DNA of 53,026 nt from the NCBI GenBank assembly GCA_013115125.1, contig JABANN010000208.1, positions 1 to 53,026 of the forward strand. Reading direction: 5' to 3'. Shown one piece after another: positions 1-10,839 of this stretch. Source of the DNA: Perkinsus olseni (taxonomy: Eukaryota > Perkinsozoa > Perkinsida). Made by a program: the position numbers and the translations under genes. Under the pieces are notes generated by a model. That model ran no database searches. It saw only the letters and a list, made by a program, of their open reading frames with translations, and was not told where the DNA came from. How positions within the stretch are numbered: position 1 is the stretch's first letter; each line of letters begins with the position of its first letter.

Positions 1-91
1 TGCCCAGGCTCGCTGATGTGTCGCTTGCGCGACAGTTTATGGTTTTTGGCAAACCCGGCGCCTTACCACCGAGTCTATACTATGGAGTACA

Positions 92-556
92 GTGTACTCA
101 GTACACGAAATAAAATTCCTCGTGTCTGTCTCAGCCGAATTGGCAGCGCGAGGAGAGCGCACTGACATTTACCTCCAGCAAGCAGGCATGCCCTCCCTCT
201 CTGCCTCTCGAGTGAGTGAAGAACTTCGCCGTGGAGGCCGGCGTGCGAAAGCTCACTCTCGCGAGAAAAAAAGACTCGTCCAGAAGCTTCAGAAGGTATC
301 CAAGGCCGTTAATGCACATATGGACATAGTAGAAATGGGGCTACTACAAATGGTTAGCAATTCACACTGCTGTGAAGTGCTGAGGCGCTGGATAGCGTTG
401 ATAGAAAGAGGGTTGCAGAGATCTCCTCCTTACGGACTTGCCGTGAGGGCCTCTGGACTCTCTGTCGTCGAGCAAGTTGCGAAGGTGATGGCTCCCGAGT
501 ACGAGGAGTGGTTCAGAAAACATGGGAGAGTATGCCGATCATCAGTAAGCCAGTGA
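92..556 (+). CDS. uncharacterised open frame, possibly a 3' exon
   Basis: A 465-base open frame with a lysine/arginine-rich middle and a regular mix of residues reads like coding sequence, but I do not recognise it. A good splice acceptor (tctgtctcag) lies near 132 and a donor-like gtgagtg near 212, so it may be one exon, or two, of a gene that enters from the left edge. A second frame overlaps it from 508 to 933, but much of that runs through a duplicated DNA block and is not counted here. No domain, signal peptide or membrane segment is visible. The opposite strand offers only short frames. Confidence 0.25.
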   Translation: MYSVHEIKFLVSVSAELAARGERTDIYLQQAGMPSLSASRVSEELRRGGRRAKAHSREKKRLVQKLQKVSKAVNAHMDIVEMGLLQMVSNSHCCEVLRRWIALIERGLQRSPPYGLAVRASGLSVVEQVAKVMAPEYEEWFRKHGRVCRSSVSQ

Positions 557-681
557 ATGTGGCCAGCAGATTCGCAGATGGCTTAGATTTGCATGATCAG
601 AACTCCAAGCTTTTAACGAGTTGCGTTGCACAGATAGGGAAGTCTCCGTGTTCAACACATGATCACTCATCGGCTAGGATG

Positions 682-1000
682 CACAGTCCGCCTCACTCAT
701 CGCCTAAGCGAAGTTCCGCAGACTACTGGCGAGCTCGAATAGGAATAGAAACCTCCAGCCACGCTAGCCGTACAGTGGCTCCTGTCGGTAGTGAGGTACG
801 GGCAAACTCTCGCTGGGTTCACAGTCCGTCTCACTTGTCGCCCAACCCAAGGCCAGAACAGTATTGCCGAGCTCGGATTGGACCCGCAACGCCGTTGCTC
901 GCTCCCTTTGACCCAGGGACCTGGGACACGTAGCCGCTTCTGACACCTCTAGCCACGCTAGCCGTACAGTGGGTCCTGTCGGTAGTGAGGTACGGGCAAA
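682..1000. repeat. imperfect tandem duplication
   Basis: Two blocks occur twice. The word CACAGTCCG(C/T)CTCAC starts at 682 and again at 820. A longer block beginning CCACGCTAGCCGTACAGTGG starts at 759 and again at 953 and is followed by the same CTCCTGTCGGTAGTGAGGTA-like text. The spacing changes from 138 to 194 bases because the second unit carries about 56 extra bases. This looks like a local duplication rather than a dispersed element. Confidence 0.7.
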
Positions 1001-1551
1001 CGCAGTCCTGTAGTGAGCCCTGTGCTGGGGTGTCGAAGGGGTGTGTCGACAGGGAGGAGCAGGGAAAGTAGCGCTAACTGGGACAGGCAGACCCCCGACA
1101 CACCCCGGATGTCCCAGAGCAGGCGGAAGCTTCCACTGTAGGCTGTAGCGCGAATGGGAGGGCGAGATAGCGCTCGGCACTTATTCTGGAGGAATTGGCC
1201 AGAAAAGGGAAATTAGTGGCCTGAAAAATGGGTTTGGCCAGGCGCGCGAGAAAGAGAAAAGCGGGAAAGGGAGAAAGGGGGCAGAAAACGAATCTTGACA
1301 AGGGAGAGTAAAATTTTGAGGGAGAGGAGGAAAAAGTTGACAAGGAAGAGAAAAATGTTGACGAGCTGAAGCATATGCCTCGCACGTCGCGGGTTCGAAT
1401 CCCACGACGTCTGTTTCTAAGTAGGTGATAATTGGCGTCAACTAGGCAACTTCTGACCTGTTTTAGCGCAGCTTACGGTGCCACTAGCCGCCTGTGTTAT
1501 GGGAAGGCCGCGAAAAAGTGAAAAAACGCATTTTTTGGGTGAAAAGCGGTA

Positions 1552-1614
1552 AATTTCAATTTTTCTTGAAATTTCGGCTGGCCGCCGAAATTTCATGAAA
1601 TTTTCGAAATTGAA
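1552..1614. repeat. AT-rich hairpin (MITE-like or structural)
   Basis: The core GAAATTTCGGC / GCCGAAATTTC is an 11-base perfect inverted repeat around a 5-base loop. The flanks TTTCAATTTTTC and AAATTTTCGAAATTGAAA extend the palindrome imperfectly. A separate perfect 12-base palindrome, GTGAAATTTCAC, lies just downstream near 1628. Function is unknown; a small hairpin element or a recombination scar would both fit. Confidence 0.5.
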
Positions 1615-2343
1615 ATGTCTGAAACGTGAAATTTCACAGGGCCTACATAACCCTGCTGTAGACCATAGGCTAAGTAACGTGGCAGGCGGACAAACTCTTC
1701 TCTCCCGTAAATACTTTCTCCCCAACTTACTATGCCAAAACAGTACTGTTCCGCCAAATGGTGTCGTACCGGCGTGGAAAAATAACCCCACCACTGACTC
1801 TATGGCCGTGGCCACCTCTCGGAGCTGCAGTGCTAGGCTGTGCCGAGACCAACGCTGACGGAGGGAAGATAGCGGCCAGCGCTTCCTTCCAAGAAGGACA
1901 GAATTGCGATGGACTTGCGCTGTGATGATTAGTAGAATAACAACTGGGACAGATACGAGTTGGGCAAGCGTGCTGCTATGACTTGCGAATGAGGCTTTAG
2001 CTCGACGATGGATGATAATAACGTGGTACGAAAGAGAATGGCAACGGGGGAAATCAAAGGCTCGAAATGTCGAAGTCAAGAAATTGAAGTAGAATGACCG
2101 GTCTCGAGGGTTGAACCTCCGCGGGAAACATATGCATCGGTTGTGAAAGTCCGAAAATCCAGAACCGATTCTGTCGGCGATTGAGCTGCTTAGTCGAGCT
2201 GTTGATGATAGACGCCTCACTTGTATAGCCTACCTCCCATAGGTTTAGGTAATTGGTAATAGGCGTTGCGTTGTAAAGCCTACTATCTCCGACTTGCGTA
2301 TTCTCGTTTCCATTCGACAAATGATCTTGAACTGGGGCCTTAC

Positions 2344-2483
2344 TCACATGGCCGCCACTAACCCTGAGTAGCCACTTAAGGGCTGTTTCAAGTGTTAGTG
2401 AGTTTCACATGACCTCCCTTAAGTGGCGATGAGTGACCTCCCTTTGGAAAATCCGTCCCTAAGTGCTAGTAGCGGCCATGTGA
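2344..2483. mobile_element. MITE-like element with terminal inverted repeats
   Basis: The left end TCACATGGCCGCCACTA and the right end TAGTAGCGGCCATGTGA are inverted repeats matching at 16 of 17 bases, 140 bases apart. Inner words AGCCACTTAAGGG and CCCTTAAGTGGC pair as well, so most of the element could fold. It has no coding capacity. A target-site duplication is not obvious. It sits in the spacer upstream of DNAJC21. A non-autonomous DNA transposon is the simplest reading; only one copy is present in the window. Confidence 0.5.
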
Positions 2484-2844
2484 AATACGCCCCTGTATTT
2501 AATTGGCGAAGAGCAGTTCTAGAACTCATTCTGATATTGAGGTTAAGTTTTTGGAACTGAGGGACTATTGTAATTGGGAACTCAATACCCAAGGATACCC
2601 ACAGGTACAAGTATATAAGAAGATAAGTGGTAATGGAACAGTGTAGTACGCTTTACGTGAGCTAAGCTAAGATATCTGTATCATCACAGCTGACACAAGA
2701 GTATTACACTACGGGGCGGTTCAATTGACTAATTCTGACGGTCAGAGTCGATTCTGGAACTGAATTTCACGTTTAGCAGAATCCATTCCAGGACCGATTC
2801 TTTCTTGGACGGGGACACTTCTTCGTTCAACAGTTCCCTTACCA

Positions 2845-5800
2845 ATGAAGACATGCTACTACGAGATCCTCGGAGTTGATCGCAGCTGCTCGGCCGATGA
2901 CATCAAGAAAGCGTAAGACCACTGCCAACACGTCTTAAGTCTTTGCTTGGAGGACCGCAGTAGCTCGCGGCTGGGAGAGTTATTGAAGACCTCTATTGTG
3001 TATTATTGGCGTGATGACAGCAGCCAGAAGCGGCCTTTGTGCTGAAGAGACGTGGCGATTATACCATGTACAGCACGATGTATGAGGAAAGCTTCTATCG
3101 AGAAAAAATCTGAAATATATTATCGTCGAATTGACGCAGAATTTTCACCTGAATACGACGGTGGAATTATGAGGTTCGTTCTCATCAGGTACCGGAAACT
3201 GGCGCTGAAGTGGCACCCGGATAAGAACCAGAATTCGGATGACGCTAAGGAAGTAGTTATTCCTCGTCGCATGTTACTTGTTTTAACCTGTGGTCTGAGG
3301 AAATATTCTCTGGCGCTGGAAGCTCTCTGGTGGAGAGCGGACACATGCCGGCTCCCCGCCATTCAAATTCACTCCAATCGGTTATACAGATCGACTGAAG
3401 GTGTCACCACAGTGGCACCCCGCACGATCATCGACGGTCTCAGCTCCTTTTCCCGTGGTTTTTAGATGTTCCAGCTGATCACGGAAGCTAATGAAGTCCT
3501 CAGCGACCCACAGGAGCGTGCATGGTATGACGATCATCGAGACCAGATCTTGAGAGGGGACGACGCCCTTGATACGGACGAGGAATCGAAGGAAGAGGCT
3601 GGTAGTGAATTTCGTTCGGGAGTGGAGTGCATTTAATACTGATAACAATAAATATAAGATACTAATAATAAATAATATCTGAGGTATGGTATTTAGTATA
3701 CTATATGAATCTAGTAATAGTAGTAATTTGATAGGCTAGAATATAATGGAGTTCCACCCGCGATGTGAAAAACACATCGCGAAATCCACGCTCGACAAGT
3801 GAAAAACGCGTAAGACACCCGAGGTGTTTCACTCGCGGTGATCGTGAAATTTCCAAATTTTACTTAACTCAATTCCAGCAGATGAGAGCAAAAGGTTTAG
3901 TTGGCTACGCCTGTGCCTGTCTGCTGATGATACAGGAAGTCAAAATAATAATATTGCATGGCACAGTGGAGTCCACTGAGTGGACTTATCGGTGCAATTA
4001 GACAGAGCCGTATGGCGATTCGGATCAAGAATGGGTCGTTTCACTGACATGGTGTCTGAGATTCATAACTGCCAGTGTAGTTTGGAGGAGTTATCAACAG
4101 TGTTAAGAAAATCTGTTGACTTGACAGTCCTACCGTGAGTAGGTCACTTAGTTAACGTATGGAAGTACTTCAACAAGAGCTGCTTCAATGGCCAGTACGA
4201 CGACTCCCAAGACGGCTTTTTCTCGGTGTAAGTACCTTTTCCTAATCCCATGCCCTTTTGGACTGGTGTGAGATTGCAGGTACAGATCCGTCTTTGGGGA
4301 CATCGCCCATCGGGAGTGCGAGGGCTTCGATACCCGTTTTGATTTGGAGGATTTTCCCACTTTTGGGTATTCTGATTCGCCTTGGGACCCCACTGTCAAG
4401 CTATTCTACAGGTAGTTAGGGATGTAGTACATATACCACACGCTTTTCACTGGGAATACTACTGTCGCCCGGTGGTGATATAGATGAGAAGAAGAGTTTA
4501 AGGCTCGTAGAAGGAGCGCAGGATGGTTCTCGGGAACAACTGAACGATCAAAACGACACTAATATCGACGCCTGTGATGCACTGAGAAGGATAGGGCGGT
4601 GGCGCTGGCGACGACACCGTGGCTACGACCGAGCGTAAGGAGCGTCAGTTGGACCACTAGTGCTACCCGCCGGTCATAAACAGCCCTCTGTGCACCCTCT
4701 ATGTGACACTGAAGAATAATAATGAGGCTACTATGCCGCATCCAATCATGAGGCCACTCGACGAAGATGCGGTATCGGTCGGTGCGGTTTGTGAGGAACT
4801 GGGATTGAGCGTACCGCTGTACTCTCCTGGTCAGCTTTCGGAGGCCTGTCTATAGCCGGGACAAGTTGAGCAGTGAGCGTTCAAAGATGCGTCGAACCGA
4901 TCGATCTGAGATTCTTAGTTGGAGTTAAAATCTGTCTTTACACGTTTGTATCCGGTGGATGAACTCCGTGTCTTGGTGCCATCTTCTGAAGTTGGAAATT
5001 TGCACTCGAGTTTCGCGTATACGACTGTGATATCTTTTCGCATGCCGGGTGGTGCCAGAGTGAGCTTTTGTGTCTGCAGTTTCTGGTCTGCATTTTCATC
5101 TGGATTGTCGTTTGGTTGGTATGATAAATGGGACGTACGTCAAGCAGAGGGGCGGCGGATGAGGCGAGCCATGGAGCAGGAGAATGCTCGAGAGAGGAAA
5201 AGTAAAAAGAAGGATTATAATGATAAGGTAATGACAGTCTTACCCAGGCTGACGGATCGCCTATGGTTTCTGATTACCCCGAAAAATTGAAGAAAATTTT
5301 CTCAACTTCGGCTATCGCCTTTAAAGCATGCCCTGTCGCCTCCTTTAAAGCATGCTCTGTCGCCTCCTTTAAAGCATGCCCTGTCGTATACTCGCGAGTG
5401 GCTGCTCGAGAAATCTTGTAACTCGTGTAAGCTCGTGAAGGTAGAAATTGAGAGACGTTAAAGAAGAAGAGGGGGGAGACGGCCTCGCCGGACGCGTTGA
5501 GTTTCGCCAGTAGTAACTTCAACGCTCGTCGTTTCGTTGAGGACAGGCTGGCTTGAGTTATGGATTGACTCTCCTCTTGTGACTGTCTAATAGTTATCCT
5601 GGCGATGATCGATCTGTAGGTCCGCCACTTGGTGGAGTATGTCCGAAACCGAGATCCGAGAGTGGCCGAGCAAAAGAAAGTGGAACAAATGGAAGCGGAC
5701 AGAGTGTAATAGGACGATTAGTGTTATGCTGTGTGAGGGTGGGTCGTGGCAGTGCTGAGCAACGTCAGGCGGAGCGAAAGCGGAAGGAAGAGTTGAAAAA

Positions 5801-8422
5801 GGAGAGAAGGGCGCGGGCCAGGTCATAGGGGAGAGTGCTCGCTGTCAGTACCCTCCTGGGTCTGATGATCACATGGTTTGGGTCCTTTCTCATTTTGGGT
5901 AGTCCGCGAATTTTCGCTGGTTGAGCGTGGTGTGGTATGACTGTCCACTCGGTGGTATCGTCTCCTATGTGATGTTGTTGTTAGGGAGGTTCAAGAGAAG
6001 CGATGGGCTGAGAATGAGGCTGAGGTTGCTGCCATGGCTAAGCGGTATGGCGGGCCTGGCTCAGAGGACTCGGGAGAGGACCAGACGCAGCAGGAGGTAG
6101 TAGTGGTAGTCGGCAGGAGGGATTGATACAGCTCAAAATGCTTCCCTAAGAAACGAGTGCTTCTTGTGGAAGAGATCTCGCTCGCCCTCGTCATTTTCCT
6201 AGGTAGGGTTTGTACTTTTCTAAGGTAGGCGAGCCATCGGGTTACTAGGTGCCTTAGGTAACGGCCAGACCTTTTATAACAGCCTTCGTGTTTTTGTCGA
6301 GATTTCTCCGGTAGATGGAACGCTGTCTCCCCGGAAGATTGCCGTTGGTCGATTGATGTCTGTGGTAGGAAGTCCAAGACGTATACGAGTGTGCGGCATG
6401 CAAGAAGGTTTTCAAGAGTCACAAGGCTTACGCGAACCACGAGAACTCTAAAAAGCACAAGGCAAGTTAATCTCAGATGCTGGGCGGGATGTTTTTCAAC
6501 TCAGTGAGGCTTAGTGTTGTGGAAAGAGTGATCTTCGATGGGTAGCACGGGGATGGAAATATCGCGTTTCGAGCGTCTCGCGCATGGGGGTGGTCACCGC
6601 GTTGTTCGTTTAGTCTGAATGCATGAGCATTCGCATACGGGGAATTCATATTGGCTGTGAATGGCCTATTGAATGATTCATGTTAGTGATCTACCAGCGG
6701 TAGATCGACGCTAGCGAAATTCACCGAGCAGAGGTTCAATCCCTGGTAAAGAGATCGGATATGCGTACCACTAGGTGATGCGAATAAGTGGTGCGAGCTA
6801 CGTAGGCTAGCATAAGTTAGTGAACCTGCCGTGACATTTAGTATTGGTTTATTGGGGCAGAGCCCCATAAGATGATTTGCTCAACCCAACCACTCCCTGG
6901 ATGCGGAGGTAGGCCACAGAAATCCATCCAGCCATCCACAGATTGTAGATGTGGTGGGGCTAGCTTTCAGTGACCTACTGGATAACCTCTTGCAACAACT
7001 GCATGTTGTTGTCGGGCATCCACATCCCCCAACCTCTGCATCATGGGAATTTCGGTTTCTGGACACAATTCGAGCATACACTCTGAATCGCCGTGCTTTG
7101 TTGCGTACTTCTATTTGAGAATCTATTCGCCGGAGTTTTCCCCCACTACTTTTTACCGAATTGAAATTCGTGGTCTCTTTTTTCAGGATGCTGTAGAGAA
7201 GCTCCGCAGGACTTTGATAGAGGACGACGCTTTTCTCGAGAGTCTGGCGGCGTCAAGTGAAGAGAGCTCGCCTGTTCTGGAGGAGACGCAGAAAGTTGAG
7301 GTTGAAAAAGAGGCGGAGCGAAGCGATTCGGGTTCTGATAGTGAGGGTTCGGTGACGGTCGAGGCTGCGACTGAAAAGAAGCTAGAGGTGTCAGCAAGCG
7401 ACTTGTTAGACGGCTACGTTGACGCGGAGAAGAGCGAACAGGGGTCGTCGTCCTGGGAGAAAATTGAACGGGCTGACGGGTCTTCGGAGTCGAGCGATGA
7501 GAGCGAAATTGAATTTGAAGTTTTTGGTAGAAATAAGGATGCCCTGGGAGGGGATGAGGAAGAGGATGAGGAAGAGGTGGCGAGCCCGAAGAAGTCCAAG
7601 GCTAGCTCGATTGGGGTAGGGCGCGATTTTTGGGATTTATGGTATCGGGTTTATCGTTGCTGTGTGCTAAGTCTCGACCTAGACCATTTTTCCAGCTCTT
7701 TTCTGGCCTCGCCTTTCTTGAACCTCGAGTTTTACGCTTCATCTCAGGTACCAGCAGGTGGTGATGATGAACCAAAATCTAGCGGAGCGAAGCAGCATCG
7801 GCGACGACGAAAAGACAAGTCTGCTGAGGATGGAGCAGAGGCTAAAGAAACGGCTACGAAGCGGTGTGATGTCTGCGGAGAAAGGTAGTGGACGATGCGC
7901 TAGTGCCCCTCATCACCGAGCCTTTATCGTCTACAAACACGACTCTGAGTTCGCCGTAGCGAGAGTTGCTAGTTTCAGTCTGATAGGAGCGGTTTCTGAG
8001 TGGTCGATGGGATTTGCTTCACCGCGTTGTACGGCGTTGTCTTCTGTGGAAAAGTCTGGACTTTGACTTCTTTCCTGACGTGGGTCGATAAATTTTGTAC
8101 ACAGCTCCAACAGAGGTTGGAGATGGTGTGGTATGGCGATCGCTTTATTGTAGTAAAATAATCATGTTATCATCATTATTTTACGCTCTAACAATCACCT
8201 TTTCGGTCAATTAAAAAAGTCAGAAATTTAGATTCCTACACAATCTAAGGTTCAGAATTGGATTGTTGAATATATACAGAGAGGGGTGGTGAGTGAATTG
8301 GTTGTGGTAGCTTCTCGAGTCGGACAAAGCTCTTCGCGCACATCAAGGAGATGGGCCATGCAGCGGCGAAGGAGGTCTCGCGGAGCAAGTCTAAGAAGGG
8401 CGGCAAGAGGCGTGCTAAGTAG
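2845..8422 (+). CDS. DNAJC21: DnaJ homolog subfamily C member 21 (JJJ1-like), 13 exons
   Basis: J-domain co-chaperone of Hsp70 that acts in cytoplasmic maturation and recycling of factors from the 60S ribosomal subunit (known for yeast Jjj1/human DNAJC21). The joined protein is 547 residues, near the family length. It has an N-terminal J domain with HPD in [13 protein letters not shown], the family block [19 protein letters not shown], a charged coiled region, a first C2H2/U1-type finger ([15 protein letters not shown]), a long acidic stretch and a C-terminal finger (CDVCGESF..HIKEMGH). Exons: 2845-2912, 3189-3252, 3466-3601, 4152-4227, 4280-4411, 5080-5227, 5620-5703, 5769-5821, 5985-6096, 6369-6461, 7187-7615, 7748-7884, 8311-8422. 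All phases agree and sum to 548 codons. Intron 10 starts with GC (gcaagt). The ATG is the only one ahead of the J domain in frame. Confidence 0.93.
2983..3100 (+). repeat. 118-bp intronic repeat, copy 1
   Basis: Lies within DNAJC21 intron 1. It matches 27898-28015 (opposite strand) at about 115 of 118 positions, from TTGAAGACC to CTTCTATCG, and the flanks differ. Relative to the host genes both copies are in the same orientation. No inverted ends or A tail are visible. It may be a young dispersed element or an intron-borne duplication. Confidence 0.85.
5318..5386. repeat. 24-bp tandem repeat, about 3 copies
   Basis: The unit TTTAAAGCATGCCCTGTCGC plus CTCC is repeated nearly perfectly with starts at 5320, 5344 and 5368. 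It lies in DNAJC21 intron 6 (5228-5619) and has no visible role. Confidence 0.85.
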
Positions 8423-8983
8423 CAATCTCATTGTTCCATTGGTGAAACTGATTCAACCTGTTTCTCATGGGGTGGGGTAGTTGGATTTGCGGGCGGTTGG
8501 GCGTGGAGTGGTATTATCGAGAGAAGTTGCTGCTTCACTCTGTCAGCGCGGAGTTACGAAGAGGTTTTCCGGAGGCGTACTCAAATGCTTCTCCCTTAAG
8601 GGGCTCGGCCCGACGGTCGCGGGCAAGCTGTAGTGGTTCGCTCAGTGCGTCATCGTCGTTTATCTTCTCTTGTGTATCGTCAACTGCTTCTTTTTCTTAG
8701 GATTGGGACTGGAATGTATTATACGAGTTGAACCGAGCCTAGGGATTGTATAGGGGCGATGGGTGTCACGGTGTTTCCGCTGTAGGCGGCGGTGTAGGAG
8801 ATCATTGATAGGCTTTTTGATTGAAAAACCGCAAAATGGCATGGCGAAGGGCAAAAATTGTATCAGTTAGGACCAGTTGTATCATGTGGGACCGACTCTA
8901 GATGGGTTGGGGATTGCATGGCAGAGTGTGTATTGCCTTTTTAGCAGTTTTGATAGCTCAGCTGGTTCTCCCGTTGTTTGCCA

Positions 8984-9058
8984 ATGATTGACGACTTCCT
9001 CGAGTCACTGCAGCCAGTGGTGAGCGACAGTGAGAGCAGCGACACTGAAGATAGACAG
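8984..9058 (+). CDS. possible first exon of an unrecognised gene
   Basis: An ATG at 8984 opens a short acidic frame (MIDDFLESLQP..SDSESSDTEDRQ) that meets a plausible donor (gtggaa) at 9059. Later fragments that read like exons follow, for example a cag acceptor near 9388 and an open stretch around 9530-9690. I could not join them with consistent phases and recognise no family. An orphan A-box-like sequence (TAGCTCAGCTGG) sits just before the ATG, near 8952-8966. Treat as a hint only; the spacer 8423-10300 is otherwise featureless to me. Confidence 0.2.
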
Positions 9059-9684
9059 GTGGAATTACCTTGGGCGTATGCAAGGTTGAAAGATACTTTT
9101 TCTAGGTTGAAGACAAGCCCGTATCTGCTCGGGTGTATGGGCGAGAGGAGTTGGAGTCTGTAGAGAGGCTCCTTGTGTGCACTTCTTTGGCGTCTTCCTT
9201 GAGGTGTGGTATTGAGGGGTTGCCGAGCAAAGGTAGTAGTCCGAGGGTGGACGGGATTAGTTTCTGTCGCTCGAAAATAGGAAGTTCGGGAAGATGACTT
9301 TTCGTCGTTCCTTTTTTCCTCCTCAAAGTTTCATTTTAACGGAGTTATTTCATCTCGGTGGGATTAATATTTCCGAGAGCAGCTCATTCAGCTGAACGCT
9401 AAATCTGAGATTGATCGCAGTGTCACTATACCTAAACTGATTGGGATAGGGACTCTTCTGACCGGATAAGCATAGGGCCTGATGTATGTAATCGCCATAG
9501 TCGTCGTCTGTGGTCAGGTCGAATAGATGTGCCGAGAGTCGACTACGTGCCCACTACGTCCGATGCAGTGTTGACTGTTCCGACTCGATACAACGGCCCG
9601 AGCTTGAAGGGTTTGGTATGGGGTAAATTGAGACCGAAGGAAGTTGTTGTGGCGATTACAAAGGAAGTCAGCAGCACGAGAGGG

Positions 9685-9738
9685 GAGGATGGCATAGTGT
9701 AATGCGAGAGGTGTCTGGTTCGATCCTTGGCAGGGCTA
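9685..9738 (+). repeat. tRNA-like sequence with A and B boxes
   Basis: TGGCATAGTGTAATGCG resembles an RNA polymerase III A box, and CTGGTTCGATCCTTGG is a good B box about 30 bases later. There is no closed cloverleaf, so this is probably a decayed tRNA or a tRNA-derived SINE and not a working tRNA gene. Confidence 0.45.
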
Positions 9739-10300
9739 TTTTTCTAGGTATACTCTCGGTGACCATGATAGTGGTGATCAGAGTTACCAGCCATTGCCCT
9801 TAGGGGAGGCAGTAGACGGACCAGTAGCAGGCATCATCACGGGGTGAGGTGGGGGAGGGGTGGTAGGGCACTGAAGTAAACAGTCCGCGATCGATGTTGT
9901 TCTCAAGAGGCAACAATTGCGGAATAGCTCACTTTTGGCAGAGGTCGTGTGCGCATGATAATTCCACCTATCGGATGACCCTGGCCGCGCTCCTGAATCA
10001 GGAGTCCTGATAGCGCTAGCAGAGGCATAGCTTGATGATAAGCGAGGCGCTCGATGATATCGTCTTGCTGTCCTCCTGTGGGTTAGCTGACCAGCCGGAC
10101 TAGTCTGTAGTGGGTATTTGAACTGCGTTGGGGGTGGCGAATTTCTACCTGATGAGTGAATCGCTCTATGATACCGTCTCTCTGTGGATCAGCGGACCAG
10201 ATAGATTAGGCTGGAAATGGGAAGGGGCCGTTGATTATGTGCTTTTAAACACCTTTGGGGGAGGCGAATTCCATGCTTACCTCTTCTCACTCGAACCTTT

Positions 10301-10559
10301 ATGGCTCTGTTCAGTGCGGTGGCGAGGAAGATCCCGGTCGCAGCCTACATACTCTACCACGGGCCTCATCCGGGCTCCTCCGCCATACTCAAATTGGCAG
10401 CCGCGGTGTCGTCGCATGGTGAGAAACATCTACCAACTGGATTGGAGATCCATTGCGGACTTTTTTTCAGGAAAATGGAATCTTAGCTTGAAGAAGGTTC
10501 ATGACGGGTTTATAAAGCTTAGCCCGTCGCTCGATAACAGAGTTTCCGTGTATATGTGA
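10301..10559 (+). CDS. possible two-exon small gene, unrecognised
   Basis: An ATG at 10301 opens MALFSAVARKIPVAAYILYH.., ending at a gtgaga donor after 10418. A polypyrimidine acceptor (ctttttttcag) at 10474 continues the frame in the matching phase (GKWNLSLKKVHDGFIKLSP..) to a TGA at 10557-10559, where a gtgagt donor also overlaps. The alanine-rich hydrophobic start loosely recalls longin domains (for example R-SNAREs), but the key positions do not persuade me. It lies about 280 bases upstream of CFAP53 and could also be part of an upstream gene. Confidence 0.25.
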
Positions 10560-10839
10560 GTACGAGTATACCAGTTTCAGTATCTTTTTCGATTGCGTTG
10601 AAGCCGTACCATCCATCCGGCTTCTCTCAATCTGGCCGTGCCAGGTCGGTAAAAGGTTGTAAGCTTCCGGTGGATACGAAAAAGATTTTGTTGTTTTTCT
10701 TTCTCGAATGTACTGCTGATTTTTGCGGGCTGTGTGGCGACTCTGGCCGGTGCCGGGCGGAAATCTTCTCTGTGCGGGTAGAAGATGATACCTGCTCTAG
10801 TGTGTTGGTTTCTCTTTTGCTGCTGCTGCTGCTGTTGCC

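Noticed and set aside
508-933. Serine/proline-rich open frame
   Set aside because: Most of its length is the duplicated block at 682-1000, so the open frame and repeats in the protein are likely by-products.
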